From NCBI GenBank assembly GCA_041628225.1, contig JBFKPQ010000114.1, forward strand, positions 1 through 7,351: DNA of 7,351 nt. The letters run 5' to 3'. A program made the translations under genes and the position numbers. The notes beneath the pieces were generated by a model that was given only the letters and a program-made list of their open reading frames with translations, had not been told where the DNA came from and searched no databases. How positions within the stretch are numbered: position 1 is the first letter of the stretch; each line of letters starts with the position of its first letter. This DNA comes from JBFKPQ01 sp041628225. GTDB taxonomy: Bacteria; Actinomycetota; Acidimicrobiia; Spongiisociales; JAENVV01. Shown here piece after piece: positions 1 to 5,671 of this stretch.

Positions 1-1664
1 GCCTTTCCGATCGGCACGCGGTGCTCGCCGGCCGGATACGTGCCCTTCCCCAGGCGATACAGCTTCTTCGGTTCCAAGAACAGCACCGGGTCGGGATCCT
101 CGACGGACTCCCAGAGCAGACCCTTCACATCGGCCGGGGTCGAAGGAACGACCACTTTGAGTCCCGGCACGTGCGTGTAGTAGGCCTCGATCGATTGGCT
201 GTGATAGAGCGCGCCGTGGATACCTCCGCCGTACGGCGTGCGGATCACCATCGGAATCGTCCAGGTGCCGTTCGACCGGTAGTGCACCTTCGATACCTCG
301 GACACGATCTGGTCGAACGCGGGGTGGATGTAGTCCGCGAACTGGATTTCGGGGATCGGCCGCTTGCCGGCGGCGGCCATGCCTACCGCAGCTCCCACGA
401 TGAGCGACTCGGCGAGTGGTGAGTTGAAGCATCGATCATGCCCGAACTCCTCGGTCAGTCCTTTCGTCGCCTTGAACACGCCACCCTTGGGGTCGGCGAC
501 GTCTTCGCCGAATACCAGCGTGTCGTCGTGTGCCTCCATCACCTCGTGGAGCGCACGGTTCACCGCCGTGATGAGGTTCACGGTCTCCCCGGTGAGGGCC
601 GCCTCCGGTTCGGTCGCCGGCTGGGAGGGTTCGATCACCTTGGCGTACACGTGCGTGTACGGGTCGGTGGGATCTGCCGATGCCTCGGCTTCCTTCACGG
701 CCTGGGCGATCGTCGCGTCGGCGCCTCGCTCGATCTCTTCTTCGAGGTCCTCGGGTAGCAGGCGTCGTTCGATGAGGTACTGCTTGAGGATCTCGAGCGG
801 GTCACGGCGCCGCCATGTCTCGACCTCTTCGCGCGTGCGGTAGAGGCGGTCGTCGTCGTCGGACGTGTGGGCGTAGTACCGGTATGTCTTGGCTTCGATG
901 AGGGTGGCTCCCTCACCCCGCCGGGCACGGTCCGCCGCCTCTTGCACCGTCTTGTAGACCAGCAGAGGATCGTTGCCGTCGATTTCCACGCCGCGCAACC
1001 CGTAGCCGCGAGCTCGCTCGGCGATGTGACCGCCGACCTCCTCGACCGACGGCACGGAGATGGCGTATTCGTTGTTCTCGATGATGAAGATCACCGGCAG
1101 GTCGTGGATACCAGCGAAGTTGAGTGCCTCGGGCCAATCCCCTTCCGACGTCGATCCCTCCCCGCCGTAGACGGCCACGACGGCGTCGGATCCTTCGGAC
1201 TTCAGTGTGTGGGCGATCCCGACCGCATGGGGGAACTGGGTGGCGATGGTCGATGAGTGTGTGAAGACGCGTCGGGCCGGGTCGGACCAGTGGTTGGGGA
1301 GCTGGCGGCCACCGGACGTGGGATCGTCCGCCTTCGAGAAGACGCCGAGAAACACCTCTTTGGGGGTCATGCCCCAGGCGAGGGCGACACCCATGTCGCG
1401 GTAGTACGGCAGCAGCCAGTCTTTCGAATCGTCGAGGGCGAACGCCGACGCGATCTGCGTGGCTTCGTGGCCGGAGGCGGACACGACGAATGGCGCCCGG
1501 CCCTGCCGGTTCAGTGCCCACATCCGGTCGTCGACGCGACGGGTGAGCACCATCGTTCGGAACATGTCGACGAGCCGCTCGTCGGGGATGCCCAGATCCC
1601 GGTGGTCGTCGTGCATCTCCGGGAAGCGGAATCCCTCGAGCTCAGTCTCCACCGTCGTCGCCAC
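1..1664 (-). CDS. Fused E1 alpha/beta 2-oxoacid dehydrogenase, probably branched-chain; partial (C-terminus outside window)
   Basis: Thiamine-diphosphate E1 of a 2-oxoacid dehydrogenase complex: it decarboxylates a 2-oxo acid and acylates the lipoyl group of E2. I translated the frame from GTG 1664 to the window edge and found 554 codons with no stop. Residues 1 to about 345 are an E1-alpha half: YRD at 88-90, and the ThDP/Mg motif GEG 168-170 followed by NN 197-198. From about residue 361 an E1-beta half begins (NLITAVNRAL, then FGEDVADPKGG) and runs to VPIGKA at the edge; roughly 120-135 beta residues should be missing, judged from usual E1-beta length. Alpha and beta are separate genes in most bacteria, although fused forms are known. 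AGGAGG lies 8 nt before GTG. The start overlaps the end of the leucine dehydrogenase gene by 23 bp, implying translational coupling and a branched-chain substrate (inference). A pyruvate-type E1 cannot be fully excluded. Confidence 0.92.
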   Translation of the reverse strand, partial: MATTVETELEGFRFPEMHDDHRDLGIPDERLVDMFRTMVLTRRVDDRMWALNRQGRAPFVVSASGHEATQIASAFALDDSKDWLLPYYRDMGVALAWGMTPKEVFLGVFSKADDPTSGGRQLPNHWSDPARRVFTHSSTIATQFPHAVGIAHTLKSEGSDAVVAVYGGEGSTSEGDWPEALNFAGIHDLPVIFIIENNEYAISVPSVEEVGGHIAERARGYGLRGVEIDGNDPLLVYKTVQEAADRARRGEGATLIEAKTYRYYAHTSDDDDRLYRTREEVETWRRRDPLEILKQYLIERRLLPEDLEEEIERGADATIAQAVKEAEASADPTDPYTHVYAKVIEPSQPATEPEAALTGETVNLITAVNRALHEVMEAHDDTLVFGEDVADPKGGVFKATKGLTEEFGHDRCFNSPLAESLIVGAAVGMAAAGKRPIPEIQFADYIHPAFDQIVSEVSKVHYRSNGTWTIPMVIRTPYGGGIHGALYHSQSIEAYYTHVPGLKVVVPSTPADVKGLLWESVEDPDPVLFLEPKKLYRLGKGTYPAGEHRVPIGK

Positions 1665-2724
1665 GCCGAATCCTCCTCAGGTCGCTGATCGTCTCGATGC
1701 GTTCCATGGCCAGGTCGACGGCCGCCTGATGCGGCGTGATGCCCCGTTCGGCGGCCGTGGCCAGGATCTCCTTGGTTCTCGTCTGGAGTCTGCGGACGTG
1801 CGCTTCTGCACGGTCGTCGCGATAGCCGCGTAATTCCTCGGCCACGTTGATGACTCCGCCGGCGTTCACGACGAAATCTGGCGCGTACAGGATGCCCCGG
1901 TCGGCGAGGCGTTCGGCATCCTTGTCGGTCGCCAACTGGTTGTTGGCGGATCCGACCACGGCCAGGCAGTTCAGTTGCGGGATCGTGTGCTCATCGAGCA
2001 CCGCACCCATCGCGCACGGAGAAAGGATGTCGACGTCGAGGGTCAGGATGTCGTCGGTCGACACGCCGATGGCGCCCAGTTCGCCCGTTGCCCGGTCGAC
2101 GGAGGGCTGCCAGACATCGCTCACGAACACCTTGGCGCCGGCATCGCGAAGAAGCTTGACGTAGTGGTAGCCGACCTTGCCGACACCCTGGACGGCGACG
2201 GTGCGACCGTCAAGTGAGGGTTCTCCCCACAGATGCTCCGCGACGGCCTCGAGCGAGGAAAACAGACCGAGTGCCGTCGACGGTGAAGGGTCGCCGGATC
2301 CGCCTTCCCAGCGGGCCTGGCCGGCGACATGCTTCGTCTCCCGCCCGATGACGGCCATGTCGTCCGTGGTGGTGCCGACGTCCTCGGCGGTCACGTACAG
2401 GCCGCCCAGCGAGTCGACGAACCGACCGTAGGCACGCAGCAGTCGCTCGGACTTCATGGTGCGGGGATCGCCGATGATCACGGCTTTTCCGCCGCCCAGG
2501 TCGAGGCCGGCTGCGGCATTCTTGAGGGTCATGCCGCGCGACAGGCGGAGCGCATCGTGGAGGGCTTCTTCGTCGCTGTCGTAGGGGAAGAAGCGGGTCC
2601 CGCCCAAGGCGGGGCCGAGCGCAGTCGAGTGGATGGCGATGATGGCCCGGAGGCCGGACGGGTCGTCGGCGGCGAACAGGACGTGGGTGTGTCCGACTCG
2701 TTCCACCGAGGAAAATACGCCCAT
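1642..2724 (-). CDS. ldh: Leucine dehydrogenase (Glu/Leu/Phe/Val dehydrogenase family)
   Basis: NAD-dependent oxidative deamination of leucine, valine or isoleucine to the 2-oxo acid and ammonium, in the cytosol. The 360-aa length is normal for the family. The N-terminal catalytic domain has GPALGGTR at 37-44, GMTLKNAAAGLDLGGGK at 64-80 with the two conserved lysines K68 and K80, and TAEDVG with D115; these numbers match classical Bacillus leucine dehydrogenase. The Rossmann domain has GVGKVG at 180-185, and D203 at the end of the next strand favours NAD over NADP. The GGTR sequence fits leucine rather than phenylalanine dehydrogenase. ATG 2724 is preceded by the purine-rich AAGGAAAGGAAG. It is the first gene of a minus-strand operon; its stop lies inside the start of the fused E1 gene, so substrate supply and use are linked. 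A valine-preferring enzyme is equally possible from sequence. Confidence 0.95.
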   Translation of the reverse strand: MGVFSSVERVGHTHVLFAADDPSGLRAIIAIHSTALGPALGGTRFFPYDSDEEALHDALRLSRGMTLKNAAAGLDLGGGKAVIIGDPRTMKSERLLRAYGRFVDSLGGLYVTAEDVGTTTDDMAVIGRETKHVAGQARWEGGSGDPSPSTALGLFSSLEAVAEHLWGEPSLDGRTVAVQGVGKVGYHYVKLLRDAGAKVFVSDVWQPSVDRATGELGAIGVSTDDILTLDVDILSPCAMGAVLDEHTIPQLNCLAVVGSANNQLATDKDAERLADRGILYAPDFVVNAGGVINVAEELRGYRDDRAEAHVRRLQTRTKEILATAAERGITPHQAAVDLAMERIETISDLRRIRRGDDGGD

Positions 2725-2751
2725 GGTGAGGGCTTCCTTTCCTTGGGATCG

Positions 2752-2821
2752 GTTGTGTATGCCCCCAGGCTACCGGCTCGGGCTCGTTGACACGGCGATG
2801 GAACGATCCACGTTGTGTATG
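2752..2821. repeat. 10-bp direct repeat GTTGTGTATG, two copies 60 bp apart
   Basis: GTTGTGTATG occurs at 2752-2761 and 2812-2821, both on the plus strand, with identical sequence and a centre-to-centre distance of exactly 60 bp, close to six helical turns. A GATC lies just before each copy (2747-2750 and 2805-2808). The copies flank the proposed minus-strand -10 box of the leucine dehydrogenase operon; the left copy covers its likely transcription start. Two same-face copies suggest a regulator binding site pair, but the regulator is unknown. Confidence 0.5.
2767..2772 (-). promoter_or_regulatory. Putative -10 box of the leucine dehydrogenase/E1 operon
   Basis: On the minus strand TAGCCT fits TANNNT and would start transcription near 2760, giving a 5' leader of about 36 nt that carries the ribosome binding site before ATG 2724. 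No convincing -35 hexamer is seen at the expected distance. It lies between the two copies of the GTTGTGTATG repeat. Confidence 0.4.
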
Positions 2822-2834
2822 TGCTGAATCAGCA
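2822..2834. promoter_or_regulatory. Perfect 13-bp palindrome, candidate operator
   Basis: TGCTGAATCAGCA is a perfect inverted repeat of 6+1+6 bases. It covers the expected -35 position (about 2825-2830) of the promoter that drives the gene starting at 2861, and abuts the right copy of the GTTGTGTATG direct repeat. A dimeric repressor or activator bound here would touch the plus-strand promoter directly. This is an inference from symmetry and position only. Confidence 0.4.
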
Positions 2835-2847
2835 GATCTGCGTTGGC

Positions 2848-2853
2848 TAGCGT
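2848..2853 (+). promoter_or_regulatory. -10 box TAGCGT, leaderless start at 2861
   Basis: TAGCGT fits TANNNT and ends 7 nt before ATG 2861. There is no Shine-Dalgarno sequence, so transcription is expected to begin at or next to the start codon. The same hexamer recurs before three other starts in the window. Confidence 0.55.
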
Positions 2854-2860
2854 TCTGGCC

Positions 2861-3238
2861 ATGGGGACGGCGGACTCGACGCTGATGCACTTCGTCATGG
2901 GAGACGACGGCGTGGTGCGTGCCACCAGCAAACCGGGCGTCGAACCCACCATCGACCTGCTCCGTGAAGCTGAGGCGGCCTGCCGCCTGGTGCGGGGCGA
3001 GAAGCGTCGCCCGGCCGTGTGGGACGTTCGCCAGATGGTGAAGCCGAATCCGACTGCCTGGATCAGCTTCATGGAAACCGCTCCCAACAACCTCCTGGCG
3101 ATAGCGATCGTCGGCGACCCCCTGCATATCGAATTGCTCGGTTCGATTCCTGAGATCATGGGTCGCCTGCTTCTTCCGGTCCGCCTGTTCACGAATGACG
3201 CCGAAGCCCTCGAGTGGGCGGCCGCTCGCATCGAGTGA
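2861..3238 (+). CDS. Small STAS/SEC14-like (DUF7793-like) protein
   Basis: A 125-aa soluble protein. The layout matches small actinobacterial proteins annotated as STAS/SEC14-like or DUF7793: a short N-terminal strand region ending DDGVVR (15-20), a helix rich in E and A, a central strand PAVWDVRQMV (51-60), a helix, a second hydrophobic strand AIAIVGDP (80-87), and the C-terminal signature PVRLFTNDAEALEWA (106-120). Relatives have no known biochemical role; STAS folds often mediate protein-protein contacts. I chose ATG 2861 over a TTG 18 bases upstream because a TAGCGT box ends 7 nt before the ATG and the upstream codons would overlap it. No signal peptide or membrane segment is visible. It is divergent from the leucine dehydrogenase operon, with a palindrome over its promoter. 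The family assignment is from memory of the pattern and is moderate. Confidence 0.75.
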   Translation: MGTADSTLMHFVMGDDGVVRATSKPGVEPTIDLLREAEAACRLVRGEKRRPAVWDVRQMVKPNPTAWISFMETAPNNLLAIAIVGDPLHIELLGSIPEIMGRLLLPVRLFTNDAEALEWAAARIE

Positions 3239-3251
3239 CCGAAGGGTCGGC

Positions 3252-3274
3252 GTCGCGGGTCGACGCGCCGCGAC
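3252..3274 (+). terminator. Hairpin after the STAS-like gene, possible terminator
   Basis: GTCGCGG (3252-3258) pairs perfectly with CCGCGAC (3268-3274) around a 9-nt loop, beginning 13 nt after the stop codon at 3238. There is no T-run after it, so intrinsic termination is uncertain, but the next gene has its own -10 box just downstream. Confidence 0.35.
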
Positions 3275-3296
3275 AATCGCAACCGCCGTGGCTCGG

Positions 3297-3302
3297 TACC
3301 AT
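3297..3302 (+). promoter_or_regulatory. -10 box TACCAT, leaderless start at 3310
   Basis: TACCAT fits TANNNT and ends 7 nt before ATG 3310, with no Shine-Dalgarno sequence. The box overlaps an upstream in-frame ATG at 3301, which argues that 3310 is the true start. Confidence 0.5.
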
Positions 3303-3309
3303 GCGACCC

Positions 3310-4083
3310 ATGGTGAAGTCCGCCTTTCTCCGGGTCTATGTCCCGGCCGATCGAGCGACCTCGGCTGTGGTTGCTCTGCCGGAGGTCCCCGTGTCGATGG
3401 AATGGCCCCTGCGGCGCGGGCGCTACGGACTGATCGATGAACCTCTCGACGAGGTCGTGCACACCGTCGATTGGCACGGAAGCCGCTATGTCTGTCCGCG
3501 CTACACGCGGCTTCGGATGCTGGAAGGCATCGTCGCGTTCTACAACGCCTACCTCGAGATCGGGTCCCAGCACCTCATACCCGAGGCCGTCGCCGGTCGG
3601 GCCGCAGCCGAACTCACGTCGCTGCAAGACCGGGCACCCCAACAGCACCCGCACATTCTCACCTCTCCATGGCATGTGCCTTTGCGATGGTTCGTGTTGT
3701 TCGATCCATCGGAGCGGAGCCTCGAGGATCGTCCCAACGGCCTGTCGGTCATCTATCGCACGTCGATGACCGACGCCACGCGCCGCGCCGACGAAGCCGA
3801 AGAGATTCTGCGCGAGGTCGACATGGACGAAGCGGTCATCGCGGATCTCGCCGAACTGCGTTCGTGGCTCGACGACTTTCCTCCTGGCTCCCTCGTCGAG
3901 CTCGACTACGGCACCGTGGGGACCATGTTCGAACCCGGCGATCTCGCCCTGGACGAGTCGGCAGCCGACGTGTGGGCGTCGCTGCGGGCGCTCGCGGCCG
4001 ACGAGTGGGAGGAAGCCGCCCGCCATTACGGAGAGGTGGCGTCGCGGTGGTCGACGCCGATGGCAGTCACCTTTTCGAACTGA
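3310..4083 (+). CDS. Actinobacterial protein of unknown function (resembles DUF8083)
   Basis: A 257-aa soluble protein with no signal peptide or membrane segment. It begins with a hydrophobic stretch, FLRVYVP (6-12), has a CPRYTRLRMLEG segment (62-73), a tryptophan-rich centre (PWHVPLRWFVLF, 120-131), then an acidic helical region (about 155-190), and ends SLVELDYG (194-201) and DESAADVWASLRAL (215-228). This order resembles a family widespread in actinobacteria that I believe is now called DUF8083; its function is not known. No catalytic motif stands out. The frame stays open upstream to 3214, but ATG 3310 is preferred because a TACCAT box ends 7 nt before it and the conserved RVYVP segment follows at once. 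It is probably transcribed alone, with its promoter just after the hairpin that ends the previous gene. Confidence 0.8.
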   Translation: MVKSAFLRVYVPADRATSAVVALPEVPVSMEWPLRRGRYGLIDEPLDEVVHTVDWHGSRYVCPRYTRLRMLEGIVAFYNAYLEIGSQHLIPEAVAGRAAAELTSLQDRAPQQHPHILTSPWHVPLRWFVLFDPSERSLEDRPNGLSVIYRTSMTDATRRADEAEEILREVDMDEAVIADLAELRSWLDDFPPGSLVELDYGTVGTMFEPGDLALDESAADVWASLRALAADEWEEAARHYGEVASRWSTPMAVTFSN

Positions 4084-4088
4084 TCGCG

Positions 4089-4106
4089 TAGGCTCGAACT
4101 TCGAGC
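4089..4106 (+). promoter_or_regulatory. Promoter with perfect palindrome before the GlsB-like gene
   Basis: TAGGCT (4089-4094) fits TANNNT and would start transcription near 4101, giving a leader of about 25 nt with the strong GAGGAGGG ribosome binding site at 4113-4120. A perfect 7+1+7 palindrome, GCTCGAACTTCGAGC (4092-4106), overlaps the box and the start point. A TTCGAAC copy lies at 4074-4080. The arrangement looks like an operator where a repressor would block polymerase. Confidence 0.45.
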
Positions 4107-4125
4107 TATCACGAGGAGGGACGGC

Positions 4126-4380
4126 ATGGGTGCCATCATCGGCTGGCTGATCGTTGGCCTGATCGCGGGAGCCCTGGCGCGGTTCCTGGTCCCGGGCAAA
4201 GACCCGATGGGTTGGGGCGGAACGCTGGTGCTGGGCTTGGTCGGTTCGATCGTCGGCGGCGTGCTCGGCGCGGTGTTCACCGATTCGACCTTGTCGGATT
4301 TTTCGACGGCCGGCATCTTCGGATCCATCGTGGGCGCGGTCATCGCCCTGCTCTTCTGGCGGTGGTACAAGAACCGCTGA
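4126..4380 (+). CDS. GlsB/YeaQ/YmgE-family stress-response membrane protein
   Basis: An 84-aa integral membrane protein of the transglycosylase-associated family. Three hydrophobic, glycine-rich segments are visible at about 2-22 (GAIIGWLIVGLIAGALARFL), 31-51 and 62-79. Between the first two lies the family's characteristic LVPGKDPMGW (21-30), and the tail is the basic KNR. Length is typical. Family members are induced by acid, osmotic or general stress in several bacteria; the molecular action is not settled and the old transglycosylase name is not supported biochemically. Unlike its neighbours it has a leader with a strong GAGGAGGG ribosome binding site ending 5 nt before the ATG, consistent with high expression when induced. 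A palindrome overlaps its promoter, and a GC-rich hairpin follows its stop, so it is probably a single-gene unit. Confidence 0.93.
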   Translation: MGAIIGWLIVGLIAGALARFLVPGKDPMGWGGTLVLGLVGSIVGGVLGAVFTDSTLSDFSTAGIFGSIVGAVIALLFWRWYKNR

Positions 4381-4384
4381 TCGA

Positions 4385-4405
4385 CGGGCCCGTCTTTCGG
4401 GCCTG
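4385..4405 (+). terminator. Terminator-like hairpin after the GlsB-like gene
   Basis: A stem CGGGCCCG (4385-4392) pairs with CGGGCCTG (4398-4405), eight pairs with one G-U, around the loop TCTTT. It starts 4 nt after the stop codon. No T-run follows, which is common for actinobacterial terminators but makes efficiency uncertain. Confidence 0.55.
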
Positions 4406-4420
4406 CTCATGACCAGCAGG

Positions 4421-4426
4421 TAGCGT
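4421..4426 (+). promoter_or_regulatory. -10 box TAGCGT, leaderless start at 4433
   Basis: TAGCGT ends 6 nt before ATG 4433. No Shine-Dalgarno sequence is present and no clear -35 is seen; the expected -35 position lies in the preceding terminator hairpin. Confidence 0.5.
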
Positions 4427-4432
4427 GACGCG

Positions 4433-5449
4433 ATGCGAGCTTGGCAACTGCACGACACCAACGGCCCGTCTTCGTATCGCCTCGATGAGGTACCGGACCC
4501 CGAACCCGGCCCCGGCGAGGTGCGCGTCAGGCTCGCCGCGTCCGCTCTCAACCATCTGGATCTGTGGGTGTCGCACGGCATGCCGGCCCCCCACCACTTT
4601 CCCCACATCGCCGGAGCCGACGGCGCGGGCACGATCGACGCGATCGGCGAGGGGGTCACCGACTGGCAGCCCGGCGCCGAGGTCGTCGTCAACCCGTCGG
4701 TGTCGTGCGGCCACTGCGAGGCGTGCCTAGCCGGCGACACCCCGTACTGCCCGTCGTTCGGCATTCTGGGCGAGCATCGCCCGGGCACGCTCGCCGAGGC
4801 TGTCGTCGTCCCGGGCAGAAACGTCGTGGCAAAGCCCGGCGCCTTGTCGTGGGGGGAGGCCGCTGCCTATGGACTCGCGACCGGGACCGCCTATCGCATG
4901 CTGCGACGGGCCCGTCTCACCACTGGCGACACCCTGCTCGTGGTCGGCATCGGAGGCGGGGTGGCCGCCATGGCGTTGCACCTCGGCAGATCGCTCGGTG
5001 CGGACGTGTGGGTGACGTCTCGTAGCGAGGAGAAGATCGCCCGTGCCGTGGAGCTCGGGGCCGCCGGCGGGTTCGACTCGGCCGGTGCATTCTCCAAGGA
5101 GTTGAAGGCCGCGGCGGGCCGACCGGCCGACGTCGTGATCGACAGTGTCGGTCCGGCGACGTTCAACCAGTCGATGCGGTCGCTCGCGCCGGGTGGACGT
5201 CTGGCCGTGTGCGGTTCGACGTCAGGGCCGAAGGTGGAGATCACCGTTCCGTACCTGTTCTTCAAGCAGATCGAGATCATCGGGTCGACGATGTTCGACC
5301 ATGCCGAGTTCCGAACGGTCACCGAACTGGTGGGCGGTGGACGGGTGCCGGTCGAGGTCGACTCGGTGACTCCCTTCGAGGAACTGCCGGCTGCGTTGGC
5401 TCGGCTGGAGGACGGCGCCCAGTTGGGAAAGGTCGTCATCGGCCGCTGA
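4433..5449 (+). CDS. MDR-family zinc-binding dehydrogenase / quinone oxidoreductase-like reductase
   Basis: A 338-aa medium-chain dehydrogenase/reductase, NAD(P)-dependent and cytosolic. The N-terminal GroES-like domain carries the four structural-zinc cysteines C92, C95, C98 and C106 (C-x2-C-x2-C-x7-C). The catalytic-zinc positions of true alcohol dehydrogenases are not kept: the region around N40-H41-x-D43 lacks the usual cysteine, and the GHE motif is replaced by GAD (61-63). The Rossmann domain has GIGGGVA at 172-178, and SRSEEK at 196-201 suggests NADP(H). The combination (structural zinc only, NHLDLW motif) fits the quinone oxidoreductase or enoyl-reductase-like branch more than zinc alcohol dehydrogenase. 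The true substrate cannot be told; acrylyl or enoyl thioesters, quinones and enals are all known for relatives. The length is typical and the C-terminus GKVVIGR is intact. Confidence 0.9.
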   Translation: MRAWQLHDTNGPSSYRLDEVPDPEPGPGEVRVRLAASALNHLDLWVSHGMPAPHHFPHIAGADGAGTIDAIGEGVTDWQPGAEVVVNPSVSCGHCEACLAGDTPYCPSFGILGEHRPGTLAEAVVVPGRNVVAKPGALSWGEAAAYGLATGTAYRMLRRARLTTGDTLLVVGIGGGVAAMALHLGRSLGADVWVTSRSEEKIARAVELGAAGGFDSAGAFSKELKAAAGRPADVVIDSVGPATFNQSMRSLAPGGRLAVCGSTSGPKVEITVPYLFFKQIEIIGSTMFDHAEFRTVTELVGGGRVPVEVDSVTPFEELPAALARLEDGAQLGKVVIGR

Positions 5450-5478
5450 ACGCCAGGGTGGCGGAGCCGCGGCGGGTC

Positions 5479-5484
5479 TATACT
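5479..5484 (+). promoter_or_regulatory. -10 box TATACT of the tRNA unit
   Basis: TATACT is the best sigma-70-type -10 match in the window and sits 85 nt before tRNA-Asp, giving a predicted start near 5491. The -35 region at about 5455-5461 is G-rich and does not match TTGACA, so a weak or unusual -35 is implied. The promoter begins only about 30 nt after the stop of the upstream reductase gene, from which no strong terminator is seen. Confidence 0.6.
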
Positions 5485-5512
5485 TTTCGGTGCGTCGGGT
5501 TCGCTCGACGCC

Positions 5513-5562
5513 ATCGGGAGGGGCTAACCTCCTGTGACCCGATCGCACGCTGGTCGTGCGAT
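5513..5562 (+). other. Folded 5' leader of the tRNA transcript
   Basis: Two stems can form before tRNA-Asp. ATCGGG (5513-5518) pairs with CCCGAT (5538-5543), with an inner AGG/CCT pairing. ATCGCACG (5542-5549) pairs with CGTGCGAT (5555-5562) around CTGGT, eight pairs, ending 6 nt before the tRNA. The two stems share bases 5542-5543, so full forms of both cannot coexist. A smaller CGTCG/CGACG stem lies at 5493-5510. They may be RNase processing signals for the tRNA precursor. Confidence 0.4.
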
Positions 5563-5568
5563 ACGAAC

Positions 5569-5643
5569 GGGGGCGTGGTGAAGCCTGGAGTTCACGCCGG
5601 CCTGTCAAGCCGGAGGTCGCGGGTTCAAATCCCGTCGTCCCCG
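5569..5643 (+). tRNA. tRNA-Asp (anticodon GTC)
   Basis: A 75-nt cloverleaf folds completely. Acceptor stem GGGGGCG (5569-5575) pairs with CGTCCCC (5636-5642) with one G-U. The D-stem is GTGA/TCAC, the anticodon stem is CCGGC/GCCGG with loop CTGTCAA and anticodon GTC at 5604-5606, the variable loop is AGGTC, and the T-arm is GCGGG-TTCAAAT-CCCGT. The discriminator is G73, as expected for aspartate. CCA is not encoded (CAG follows), so it must be added by the CCA-adding enzyme. It is the first gene of a two-tRNA transcript. Confidence 0.97.
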
Positions 5644-5645
5644 CA

Positions 5646-5669
5646 GACGAGGCCCTTCGGGGCCTCGTC
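5646..5669 (+). other. Perfect 10-bp UUCG hairpin between the two tRNAs
   Basis: GACGAGGCCC (5646-5655) pairs perfectly with GGGCCTCGTC (5660-5669) around the very stable TTCG tetraloop. It leaves only 2 nt on each side to the flanking tRNAs. A T-run is missing and no promoter for tRNA-Phe can fit except inside tRNA-Asp, so it more likely acts as a processing or spacing element than as a full terminator, though partial termination is possible. Confidence 0.6.
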
Positions 5670-5671
5670 GT

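Noticed and set aside
913..1521. Open frame on the minus strand inside the E1 gene
   Set aside because: It is a different frame of the same strand; the E1 frame carries the ThDP motif and reads through without a stop.
2787..2792. Perfect TTGACA on the plus strand, possible -35 element
   Set aside because: No -10-like hexamer lies 16-18 bp downstream (ACGTTG at 17 bp), and the proposed TAGCGT box is 55 bp away.
2822..2834. TGCTGAATCAGCA resembles the eukaryotic Maf recognition element
   Set aside because: The genome is bacterial; the likeness is coincidence and says nothing about the regulator.
2770..4788. A 672-codon open frame on the minus strand
   Set aside because: It runs antisense across four better-supported genes and is rich in Arg, Pro and Ser with no domain pattern; long antisense frames are expected in GC-rich DNA.
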